The position numbers and the translations under genes are program-made. A stretch of 6,221 nucleotides of DNA from NCBI GenBank assembly GCA_018222665.1, contig JAAEZW010000047.1:1-6221 (forward strand), in the 5' to 3' direction. Positions 1 to 6,004 of the stretch are shown piece by piece. Under the pieces are notes generated by a model, which ran no database searches, was not told the DNA's origin, and worked only from the letters and a program-made list of their open reading frames with translations. The number at the start of each line of letters is the position of its first letter. Within the stretch, counting starts at the first letter, position 1. The stretch is from Paracoccaceae bacterium. GTDB lineage: Bacteria; Pseudomonadota; Alphaproteobacteria; Rhodobacterales; Rhodobacteraceae.

Positions 1-18
1 TAAATCGATGGGTGTATC

Positions 19-501
19 ATGTGGAATAAATTAACAGCGTTCTTTGCGGTTGTCCTACTGATTGGGCAAGGCGCATTCGCGCAAAATATCCTTGGACAAC
101 TCTTGGGGCTGGATCAAGGTGTGTCTCGCGAAGCGGCCGAACAGGCAGAGTTATTTCCAGAAGTTGGAGAACTCGAACCTGAACCATCGCTTGCCGAATT
201 AATAGACGCTGAAAAGTCGGATTACCCTGAATTGGTGTCATCGTCTGAATACGCAACGCGATCTGAATGCGTTCAGGCAATTTCAGGAATTTATGATGCC
301 TCGTTGGTTGAGGGGATTTATGCCATTCCGCGCATGGATTTCTGGTTGGACCGCTATATCGGCAAGGCGCGTGAAATCTATATCTGTGATGGTTCGGTGT
401 TGAACGCTTATTTCGACCACAACAACTCTGTACCAGTCCGGTGGCGCATGGTGCGCACTTCGATAGATATTATTTTAGCGGAATTGGAAACGGACGAATA
501 A
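19..501 (+). CDS. Small exported protein of unknown function
   Basis: This 160-residue protein is not one I recognise. It begins with a clear Sec signal peptide: Lys4, a hydrophobic core at about residues 5-16, and an AFA-Q cleavage site near residue 21/22, so the mature protein should be periplasmic or extracellular. Residues about 38-70 are strongly acidic and Pro/Glu-rich, probably flexible. The C-terminal half (about 75-155) looks folded, with aromatic and hydrophobic residues. It holds the only two cysteines, Cys84 (SECVQ) and Cys123 (YICDG), which could form a disulfide after export. No lipobox Cys is present at the cleavage site, so it is not a lipoprotein. The ATG at 19 has only a weak purine stretch upstream (GATGGG). 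The gene converges on the dehydrogenase gene, with about 20 bp between the two stop codons. The ORF and signal peptide are well supported; function is unknown. Confidence 0.8.
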   Translation: MWNKLTAFFAVVLLIGQGAFAQNILGQLLGLDQGVSREAAEQAELFPEVGELEPEPSLAELIDAEKSDYPELVSSSEYATRSECVQAISGIYDASLVEGIYAIPRMDFWLDRYIGKAREIYICDGSVLNAYFDHNNSVPVRWRMVRTSIDIILAELETDE

Positions 502-522
502 AAAACAACTTAGCGGCGCAAA

Positions 523-1353
523 TCAAAGGGCTGCACGAAGCTTTTGCGTATCCACGTCACGACCTGAAAAATGACGCCACGCATGCACGCCCTGAAAGAA
601 GAACAGTTCGTACCCTGAAATAATCTGCGCGCCTGCGGCCTTAGAGCTTTTTAAAAACATGGTCTCAATTGGTGTGTAAACAGCGTCAAATACCCAGGCC
701 GCTTGGGCAATTGCCTTTGGTTCAAAGGCCGATCCTGGATAGCCAACCATTCCCACAGGTGTTCCATTCAATAGCCCATCACAATTGGCTGTTGCCACCT
801 CCAAATCATCGACGGCAGTCACGACGGTTTGGGGTTCAAGGGTGTTTAAATCATGTGCCAATTGCTGCGCTTTGGTGCTGTCACGATCAAATAGGCGAAT
901 TTCATCGGCACCCAGCTTTACCAGCCCAAAGGCCAATGCGCGTCCAACGCCCCCTGTGCCAACCAAACAGCAGACGCCTGGATTCACGCCTGCACGCACC
1001 TGTTCATAGGCTGCGATAAAGCCCGTGTAGTCGGTATTATAGGCTTTGGATGATGTTCCATCAAAAACGACTGTATTGACCGCCGAGATTGCGCGCACCA
1101 TTGGATCGTCTATTTCGACCTTTGGAACAACGTATTCTTTATAGGGATAAGTGATATTAAGCGCCTGATACCCGTTAGCTGGGCAGCTGTCGAAAACCTG
1201 ATCAAATGTTTGGTTCAATTCTTTCGGGATTAGGCGGTCGTATTGGACGTCTATATTGTTTAGACGACCCGCAATCCGATGCAAATCAGGTGCGCGCGAT
1301 GCGGCGATGTTGTCGCCGATTAAACCCAATTTCAAATTCGATGCGCCGCCCAT
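523..1353 (-). CDS. Shikimate/quinate 5-dehydrogenase family protein (AroE-like, NAD-type)
   Basis: This is a 276-residue oxidoreductase of the AroE superfamily. It probably performs NAD(P)-dependent oxidation or reduction at a cyclitol carboxylate (shikimate, quinate or a relative) in the cytoplasm. Motifs in order are SRAPDLH (19-25, substrate loop), NITYPYK with the catalytic Lys72, AVNT (91-94), NTDYTG with the catalytic Asp108, the Rossmann loop GTGGVG (132-137), NGTPVGM (196-202), YTPIET (226-231) and Gln254 near the C terminus. Two points depart from housekeeping AroE. The SxS/SxT substrate motif reads S-R-A, and the NADP-type NRTxxRA motif is replaced by FDRDSTKA, whose acidic residues suggest NAD. 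The overall pattern is closest to corynebacterial-type quinate/shikimate dehydrogenases. I chose the ATG at 1353 because it places the first strand (LKLGLIG) at the usual distance from the start. An ATG at 1389 or a TTG at 1419 would add 12 or 22 residues with no family counterpart; no start has a good Shine-Dalgarno. The family is certain; the substrate is not. Confidence 0.88.
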   Translation of the reverse strand: MGGASNLKLGLIGDNIAASRAPDLHRIAGRLNNIDVQYDRLIPKELNQTFDQVFDSCPANGYQALNITYPYKEYVVPKVEIDDPMVRAISAVNTVVFDGTSSKAYNTDYTGFIAAYEQVRAGVNPGVCCLVGTGGVGRALAFGLVKLGADEIRLFDRDSTKAQQLAHDLNTLEPQTVVTAVDDLEVATANCDGLLNGTPVGMVGYPGSAFEPKAIAQAAWVFDAVYTPIETMFLKSSKAAGAQIISGYELFFFQGVHAWRHFSGRDVDTQKLRAAL

Positions 1354-1410
1354 ATTATGATGCCATTTCAGATTGCTTTTGTGGAACATAACGGCACTTA
1401 CCCAGATCAG

Positions 1411-1446
1411 CAATTTCAAAAGATATTTCGATGATTTTCGAAATTG
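1411..1446. repeat. Inverted repeat, candidate operator in the divergent region
   Basis: Perfect 7-bp arms CAATTTC (1411-1417) and GAAATTG (1440-1446) face each other across 22 bp. With one mismatch the similarity extends to 10 of 11 positions. The interior holds two similar direct units, GATATTTCGA (1422-1431) and GATTTTCGA (1433-1441), and an 8-bp palindrome, TTTCGAAA (1436-1443). The distal arm touches a TTGTCA hexamer that could be a -35 element for gap. The layout resembles a repressor site, but the repeat could be chance in AT-rich DNA. Confidence 0.35.
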
Positions 1447-1500
1447 TCACATCCGCGTTACATTTGCGTTGCAATTCACATAACATCAATACGTACCGCC

Positions 1501-1506
1501 AAGGAG
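1501..1506 (+). promoter_or_regulatory. Strong Shine-Dalgarno of gap
   Basis: AAGGAG lies 7 bases before the ATG at 1514. This fixes the start of the GAPDH gene and suggests efficient translation of the first gene of the gap-arsJ operon. Confidence 0.85.
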
Positions 1507-1513
1507 CCGAATT

Positions 1514-2518
1514 ATGACAGTTTACGCAGTGAATGGATTGGGCCGGATCGGAAAATTGATCCTGCGCCCGCTAATGGAATCTGGTGCAGAAATCGCATTT
1601 TTGAACGATGCTGTGGGAACGCCTGAAATGCATGCGCATCTGCTTGAATTCGACACGGTTCATGGGCGCTGGGATGCAGATTTTTCGCATGATGCAACGT
1701 CGATTACCGTCAATGGAACACACCTGCCGATGTTTTGTGAAAAATCCCTCGATGCGCTGCCCTTGGCGGGTGTTGATGTTGTGATCGACTGCACAGGGTA
1801 TTTTAAAACCGCGGAACGTATTCAGGGTTATTTCGATGCAGGCGTCAAAAAAGTTGTTGTGTCTGCACCTGTAAAGGACGGGAATGCAGCCAATATTGTA
1901 TACGGCGTCAATCATGACATTTACGACGTGAACGAACATGACATCGTAACGGCGGCCAGTTGCACAACGAACTGCCTTGCTCCCATGGTCAAGGTGATCC
2001 ACGAAAATCTTGGAATACGTCATGGGTCAATTACAACCATTCATGATGTGACCAATACCCAAATGATCGTCGACCGCCCGGCCAAGGATTTGCGACGCGC
2101 GCGCTCTGCGCTTAATTCCTTGATCCCGACGACAACGGGATCTGCAACAGCCATCACTTTGATTTACCCTGAACTGACGGGCAAACTAAACGGCCATGCT
2201 GTGCGTGTTCCCTTATTGAATGCGTCACTCACGGACTGTGTGTTTGAGGTTGCTCAGGAAACGACCGCTGACGAGGTAAACGCGATGTTCCAAGCGGCGG
2301 CTGAGGGCGAATTAAACGGGATATTGGGGTACGAAACGCGCCCGCTTGTATCTGCGGATTACACCAACGACATCCGTTCTTCGATCATCGATGCGCCCAG
2401 CACCATGGTAGTGAACGGAACGCAAGTCAAAGTTTATGCGTGGTATGACAATGAAATGGGATATGCATATCGCTTGGTGGATGTGGCCCTGATGGTTGGA
2501 AAGTCATTGTCAAAATGA
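1514..2518 (+). CDS. gap: Glyceraldehyde-3-phosphate dehydrogenase, ArsJ-associated type
   Basis: This 334-residue protein is full length for the family. Seen in the sequence are the NAD-binding NGLGRIG (7-13), Asp32 after the second strand (NAD rather than NADP preference), LLEFDTVHGRW (43-53), the active-site ASCTTNC with nucleophile Cys150, its partner His177, KDLRRAR (191-197), the phosphate-binding TTTG (206-209), Arg231 and YDNE with Asn313. Its signature segments, HDVTNTQ (177-183), SLIPTTTGSATAIT (202-215), LNGHAVRVPLLNASLTDCVFEV (225-246) and ILGYETRPLVS (270-280), match the GAPDH subgroup encoded beside arsJ rather than glycolytic GapA. The known role is to oxidise glyceraldehyde-3-phosphate with arsenate in place of phosphate, giving 1-arseno-3-phosphoglycerate, which ArsJ exports. 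Its stop overlaps the arsJ start by four bases, so the two are co-translated. Unusual residues are RPA at 188-190 where most GAPDHs have xPH, Met315 where NEWGY is usual, and Tyr319 for Asn. Arsenate function is inferred from the subgroup and the arsJ partner. Confidence 0.96.
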   Translation: MTVYAVNGLGRIGKLILRPLMESGAEIAFLNDAVGTPEMHAHLLEFDTVHGRWDADFSHDATSITVNGTHLPMFCEKSLDALPLAGVDVVIDCTGYFKTAERIQGYFDAGVKKVVVSAPVKDGNAANIVYGVNHDIYDVNEHDIVTAASCTTNCLAPMVKVIHENLGIRHGSITTIHDVTNTQMIVDRPAKDLRRARSALNSLIPTTTGSATAITLIYPELTGKLNGHAVRVPLLNASLTDCVFEVAQETTADEVNAMFQAAAEGELNGILGYETRPLVSADYTNDIRSSIIDAPSTMVVNGTQVKVYAWYDNEMGYAYRLVDVALMVGKSLSK

Positions 2519-3759
2519 GCAAACCCAACAGCATGGCGGCATACATCGCAGTAACAGCGGCCTATTGGGCGTTTATGTTGTCCGATGGTGCGTTGCGCAT
2601 GCTTGTGTTGTTGCACTTTCACACTTTGGGTTTTTCGCCTGTGCAATTGGCCTATTTGTTTGTGCTTTATGAAATTGCGGGCATCATCACGAACCTTAGT
2701 GCTGGATGGATTGCAGCGCGTTTTGGATTGTCTTCAACGCTTTATGCGGGTTTGGCATTGCAAATCATAGCACTGGTCGCACTTCTGCAACTGTCGACAG
2801 ATTGGACGATTTGGGCCTCTGTCGCCTATGTTATGTTTGCGCAAGGCTTGTCAGGAGTTGCCAAAGATCTGTCCAAGATGAGCGCCAAGTCCGTGGTGAA
2901 GCTTTTGGCGCCTAAGTCTGAGGGTGGATTATTCCGTTGGGTCGCTATTTTGACGGGCTCTAAGAATGCAGTGAAAGGGGCGGGGTTTTTTGTAGGTGCC
3001 GTGGCGCTGGGGGCATTCGGTTTTCACGCGGTGATCCAAGGGATGGCCTTATTCTTGAGTTTCATTTTGTTGGTTTTGATCCTGCGCATGCCAGCGGGCT
3101 TACCCACAGGCCGTAAAGACGCAAAATTCAAAGAAGTCCTGTCCAAAAATGCGAATGTAAATTGGCTATCGCTGGCGCGTGTATTTTTGTTTGGGGCACG
3201 GGATGTGTGGTTTGTTGTTGGGATCCCAATCTACTTTTATGCGGTTTTATCGGACAGCAGTACCGAGGGAAATCGCAATGCCTTTTTCCTAATCGGTGGA
3301 TTTATGGCAATTTGGATCATCCTTTATGGGGTGGTGCAGGGCAATGCCCACAGAATTCTGCACGCATCCACGCGCGGTTCTGGTGCTCTTATCCAGGATA
3401 CCGCACGTTGGGCTTGGATGCTGATGATTGTACCACTCGGCCTATCGGTATTTTTGTATATGCGTCCCGATGCGACAATGCTGAACGCCACTGTTGTTGT
3501 GATCGCTCTCTTGTTGTTTGGCGCGATCTTTGCCGTAAACTCATCCCTTCACTCCTACCTTATCCTAGAATTCAGTACAGGATCGCGTGTCACGATGGAT
3601 GTTGGTTTCTATTACATGGCAAATGCTTCTGGGCGTTTAGTGGGAACGCTTTTGTCTGGGATAAGCTATCAAATGGGTGGCGTGAGTGCGTGTTTAAGCA
3701 TCGCTGCATTCATGTTGGCCCTGTCGGCATTTGCGGCAGGGCGATTAAAATCTTCCTAA
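2515..3759 (+). CDS. arsJ: ArsJ, organoarsenical efflux permease (MFS)
   Basis: This 414-residue inner-membrane protein of the major facilitator superfamily has about 11-12 hydrophobic segments. Hallmarks of ArsJ are SDGALRMLVLLHFHTLGFSP (23-42), YEIAGIITNLSAGWIAARFG (52-71), GLSGVAKDLSKMSAKS (111-126), RWVAILTGSKNAVKGAGFF (141-159) and, in the second half, FGARDVWFVVGIPIYFY (226-242) and YYMANASGRLVGTLLSG (366-382). The central loop is about residues 191-215. ArsJ is known to extrude 1-arseno-3-phosphoglycerate made by the partner GAPDH; the product decays outside to arsenate and 3-phosphoglycerate, giving arsenate resistance. The start ATG (2515) overlaps the gap stop in an ATGA junction, with a modest GGAAAG 11 bases upstream, so translation is probably coupled. 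I know of no other MFS subfamily with these motifs, so the call is strong. Confidence 0.96.
   Translation: MSKPNSMAAYIAVTAAYWAFMLSDGALRMLVLLHFHTLGFSPVQLAYLFVLYEIAGIITNLSAGWIAARFGLSSTLYAGLALQIIALVALLQLSTDWTIWASVAYVMFAQGLSGVAKDLSKMSAKSVVKLLAPKSEGGLFRWVAILTGSKNAVKGAGFFVGAVALGAFGFHAVIQGMALFLSFILLVLILRMPAGLPTGRKDAKFKEVLSKNANVNWLSLARVFLFGARDVWFVVGIPIYFYAVLSDSSTEGNRNAFFLIGGFMAIWIILYGVVQGNAHRILHASTRGSGALIQDTARWAWMLMIVPLGLSVFLYMRPDATMLNATVVVIALLLFGAIFAVNSSLHSYLILEFSTGSRVTMDVGFYYMANASGRLVGTLLSGISYQMGGVSACLSIAAFMLALSAFAAGRLKSS
3718..3742 (+). other. Stem-loop at the 3' end of arsJ
   Basis: Arms at 3718-3726 and 3734-3742 (GCCCTGTCG against CGGCAGGGC) can pair over nine positions in RNA, including one G-U, around a 7-base loop. 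The stem lies inside the last codons of arsJ, and what follows is not a T-run, so it is not a standard intrinsic terminator. It could slow 3' decay or mark the operon end, or be a coding coincidence. Confidence 0.3.
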
Positions 3760-3829
3760 CGCTGCCATTGCCCATGTCGTTTATCTATGGCAAGAAGCAA
3801 GCGATACGACGCTTTCATGAGAGTTTGAC

Positions 3830-4483
3830 ATGACAGATTACGCAACCCGCCGCACAATGATGGTTGATACGCAAATTCGCCCATCAGACGTGACCAAATT
3901 CCCAATCATTTCCGCAATGCTTTCTGTGCCGCGCGAAAATTTCGTACCACGTGACAAACGCGAGGCGGCCTATATGGGGGATAACATTGATTTGGGCGGT
4001 AACCGTACGATCCTAGATCCGCGTACATTTGCGAAAATGTTGGATGCATTGGATATCCAGCCGACCGATTTTGTTTTGGATATCGGCATGGGGCTTGGAT
4101 ATTCAGCGGCAGTTTTATCGCAACTGGGCGAAGCTGTTGTTGCGGTTGAGGATGATCAGACCCGTTTTGATGAAGCAAGCGAAGCATTGGGCGATTTTGG
4201 CGCTGACAATGTAATCCCGCATTTGGGAGAGTTGGCCGAGGGTGCCGAAGAACACGGATCCTATGACGTTATACTGATCCAAGGTGCGGTTGAACACGTA
4301 CCCGATACGGTGTTGGGACAGCTAAAGGAAGGTGGCAAAATCGCATGTCTTTTCGCAGAAGGCGCGCTTGGGACCGTTAAAATCGGATACAAGCTTGACG
4401 GACGTATGGATTGGCGCGCATCTTTTAATGCAGGGGCCCCAACATTAGATGGGTTTCAACGTCATCGGGCGTTTACATTGTAA
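3830..4483 (+). CDS. Protein-L-isoaspartate O-methyltransferase-like protein (divergent)
   Basis: This 217-residue class I SAM-dependent methyltransferase belongs to the PCMT family. The N-terminal part carries the family's VPRENFVP (33-40) and AAY (46-48). SAM motif I is VLDIGMGLGYSAAVL (82-96), the acidic residue ending strand 2 lies in VAVEDD (104-109), and the SYDVILIQGAVEHVP...QLKEGGKI segment (144-171) corresponds to the PCMT motif II/III region. Canonical PIMTs have a TISxP-type motif that contacts the isoaspartyl peptide; here the position reads NRTILDPRT (58-66). True repair methyltransferase activity is therefore uncertain. GAGAG at 3819-3823 gives a good Shine-Dalgarno, 6 bases before the ATG. 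The gene lies 48 bp upstream of tolC and is probably cotranscribed with it; such a pcm-like/tolC pairing is common in alphaproteobacteria. The role could be SAM methylation of another target. The family is clear, the substrate unknown. Confidence 0.88.
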   Translation: MTDYATRRTMMVDTQIRPSDVTKFPIISAMLSVPRENFVPRDKREAAYMGDNIDLGGNRTILDPRTFAKMLDALDIQPTDFVLDIGMGLGYSAAVLSQLGEAVVAVEDDQTRFDEASEALGDFGADNVIPHLGELAEGAEEHGSYDVILIQGAVEHVPDTVLGQLKEGGKIACLFAEGALGTVKIGYKLDGRMDWRASFNAGAPTLDGFQRHRAFTL

Positions 4484-4517
4484 CGAGACGCTTGGCGCAT
4501 TTCTGTCAGGTGATTTT

Positions 4518-4525
4518 GAAAAAGG
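4518..4525 (+). promoter_or_regulatory. Shine-Dalgarno deciding the tolC start
   Basis: GAAAAAGG ends 6 bases before the ATG at 4532. Two ATG codons are adjacent (4532, 4535) and others follow at residues 4 and 8. This site favours the first pair over the internal starts. Confidence 0.6.
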
Positions 4526-4531
4526 TTTGAA

Positions 4532-5938
4532 ATGATGCGAATGCGTTTTGGAATGAAATTATCTGTACTAGCGGTATCCGCGTTGATCGTTGGGGCAGGG
4601 GCCGTTTCCGCTGATACGCTTCGTCAGGCATTGACCAAAGCCTACAATAATTCTGGCCTGCTGGAACAAAATCGCGCTGTTTTGCGTGCCGCGGATGAAG
4701 ATGTTGCACAAGCTGTGGCTACCCTGCGTCCCGTATTCAATTGGAGCGCTGGGATCACGCATAACTTCGGCAGATCGCTATCGCCCGTAACGGGTGCCTT
4801 GGTAAATACGGATAGCACCTCGCGGTCTTTGGCTTTGTCTGCTGAGATGACAATTTATGACGGTGGTTCGAATAAGTTCGCCATCGAAGCTGCAAAAGAA
4901 ACCGTTTTGGCGACGCGTCAATCGTTGATTTCCGTTGAACAAAACGTTTTGCTTGACGCTGTGCAGGCCTATATGGATGTGCGCCGTGAAACGGAAACAG
5001 TTGCGCTTATGCAAAATAACTTGCGTGTGATTCAAGAAGAACTACGGGCCGCGCAAGACCGCTTTGATGTGGGCGAAGTCACAAAAACCGATGTGGCCTT
5101 GGCAGAGGCGAGATTAGCGTCATCCCTTGCGCAGCTTGAGGCCGCTAAAGGTGCGCTAAAACAAGCGAAAGCTCGATATAAGCAAGCGGTCGGTGTTAAT
5201 GCCAATGGTCTATCCACACCGCCCAGCCTGCCGAAACTGCCCGCCTCTGTAGCCGCGGCACAGTCTGTTGCTGTGCGCAATCATCCAGCGATGCGCCAAA
5301 TTCAGCATACGATCAAAGCCGCAGATCTGAACATTGCGCGTGCCAAAACAGCCAGTGGACCAACCGCGACGATTGGTGGTTCCTATGGTATTGCCAGCAC
5401 CAACAGTTCGAAAGCAACAGAGCCTGGATCGATTTCTCTCAATATCCGTGGTCCGATCTATACGGGTGGAAATATCCCGTCCGTCATCCGAAAATCGCAA
5501 GCACAGAAAGAAGCACAGGTTGCGAACCTACATGTAAGCAAGCGCCAGATTGAGCAGGCAACCGCAACCTCATACGCCCTGTTGGACATGGCACGTGCCA
5601 GTCGCAAGGCAACGGAAGAGCAAATTCGCGCCTCACAAGTTGCCTTTGACGGCACGAAAGAAGAGGCAACATTGGGCGCACGTACCACATTGGACGTGTT
5701 GAATGCGGAACAAGACCTGTTAAACGCCAAAGCCAGCCTAATTTCCGCCTTGGCTGATGAACAGGTTGCAGCCTACCGTCTCTTGGCGCAAATGGGGCAA
5801 TTGACCGTGGACCATCTGAATTTGCCTGTGCAAAAATATGATCTGGCGGCATATTATAACCATGTCAAAAATGCCCCAGCGGCCAGCGATCAAGGCAAAG
5901 CCTTGGACCGCGTTTTAGAGGCACTGGGCCAGAAATAA
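4532..5938 (+). CDS. tolC: TolC-family outer-membrane efflux channel protein
   Basis: This 468-residue protein has the size of TolC. A Sec signal peptide runs from residue 1 to about 27 (basic Arg3-Lys9, a hydrophobic core, then AVSA-DTL). The mature chain shows the two OEP repeats. The first contains the strand segments around 70-110, IYDGGSNKFAIEAAKETV (108-125), the long coiled helix QAYMDVRRE (145-153) and RFDVGEVTKTDVALAEARLA (177-196). The second contains GPIYTGGNIPSVIRKSQA (307-324) and LGARTTLDVLNAEQDLLNAK (381-400), followed by AAYRLLAQMGQLT (413-425). The protein should trimerise to form an outer-membrane barrel and periplasmic tunnel that serves type I secretion and tripartite drug efflux; no inner-membrane or adaptor partner is encoded in the window. 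The extra C-terminal tail after about 430 is short and polar. It lies between the pcm-like gene and the popZ-like gene, an arrangement also found in Caulobacter-type genomes for tolC and popZ. Specific cargo cannot be told from sequence. Confidence 0.95.
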   Translation: MMRMRFGMKLSVLAVSALIVGAGAVSADTLRQALTKAYNNSGLLEQNRAVLRAADEDVAQAVATLRPVFNWSAGITHNFGRSLSPVTGALVNTDSTSRSLALSAEMTIYDGGSNKFAIEAAKETVLATRQSLISVEQNVLLDAVQAYMDVRRETETVALMQNNLRVIQEELRAAQDRFDVGEVTKTDVALAEARLASSLAQLEAAKGALKQAKARYKQAVGVNANGLSTPPSLPKLPASVAAAQSVAVRNHPAMRQIQHTIKAADLNIARAKTASGPTATIGGSYGIASTNSSKATEPGSISLNIRGPIYTGGNIPSVIRKSQAQKEAQVANLHVSKRQIEQATATSYALLDMARASRKATEEQIRASQVAFDGTKEEATLGARTTLDVLNAEQDLLNAKASLISALADEQVAAYRLLAQMGQLTVDHLNLPVQKYDLAAYYNHVKNAPAASDQGKALDRVLEALGQK

Positions 5939-5977
5939 CCTTGCGTGTTGTGAAAACCCGCATTGAAAGGTATCCTG

Positions 5978-6004
5978 ATGCTGGAAAGTTGGGTTAATCA
6001 CTGA
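5978..6004 (+). other. In-frame 8-codon mini-ORF directly before the popZ-like start
   Basis: ATG at 5978 opens an ORF encoding MLESWVNH and ending with TGA at 6002-6004. The next codon, in the same frame, is the ATG of the following gene. GAAAGG (5965-5970) sits 7 bases before the mini-ORF start, whereas the downstream ATG lacks a well-placed Shine-Dalgarno (the nearest GGAAAG ends 16 bases away). It may be a translated leader that re-initiates, or chance. Confidence 0.3.

Larger units (their letters stand above)
1354..1513. promoter_or_regulatory. Divergent intergenic control region between dehydrogenase and gap-arsJ
   Basis: About 160 bp separates the chosen dehydrogenase start (1353, -) from the gap start (1514, +). 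It must carry the promoter for gap-arsJ and probably one for the dehydrogenase. The centre (about 1411-1446) is AT-rich and contains an inverted repeat, listed separately. Possible sigma-70-like elements for the + direction are weak: GTTACA (1457-1462) with an 18-bp spacer to TAACAT (1481-1486), or TTGTCA (1444-1449) without a good -10 at 17 bp. I do not assign a transcription start. Clustered ars genes are commonly controlled by ArsR, but no ArsR gene is in the window, so ArsR control is only inferred. Confidence 0.45.

Noticed and set aside
502..522. Bidirectional terminator between the convergent genes
   Set aside because: The 21-bp gap is A-rich but has no hairpin.
1354..1419. N-terminal extension of the dehydrogenase to a TTG at 1419 or ATG at 1389
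   Set aside because: The added residues have no counterpart in the AroE family, neither start has a Shine-Dalgarno, and the extension would run into the inverted repeat. The ATG at 1353 fits the family start, though the alternatives are not excluded.
3162..3833. Long open frame (223 codons) on the + strand overlapping arsJ
   Set aside because: It lies in another frame over strongly supported arsJ codons and has a Trp/Cys/Arg-rich composition typical of an out-of-frame shadow.
4484..4531. Separate tolC promoter or terminator between the methyltransferase gene and tolC
   Set aside because: No convincing -35/-10 pair or stem-loop is visible; only the Shine-Dalgarno is clear.
5484..5852. Open frames on the minus strand inside tolC
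   Set aside because: They are antisense shadows of a well-supported TolC gene with no family resemblance or start signals.
2515..5938. ArsJ working with the nearby TolC as one export system
   Set aside because: ArsJ is a single-component MFS permease, no periplasmic adaptor is encoded here, and tolC's linkage to the pcm-like and popZ-like genes is typical without arsJ. Proximity is probably incidental.
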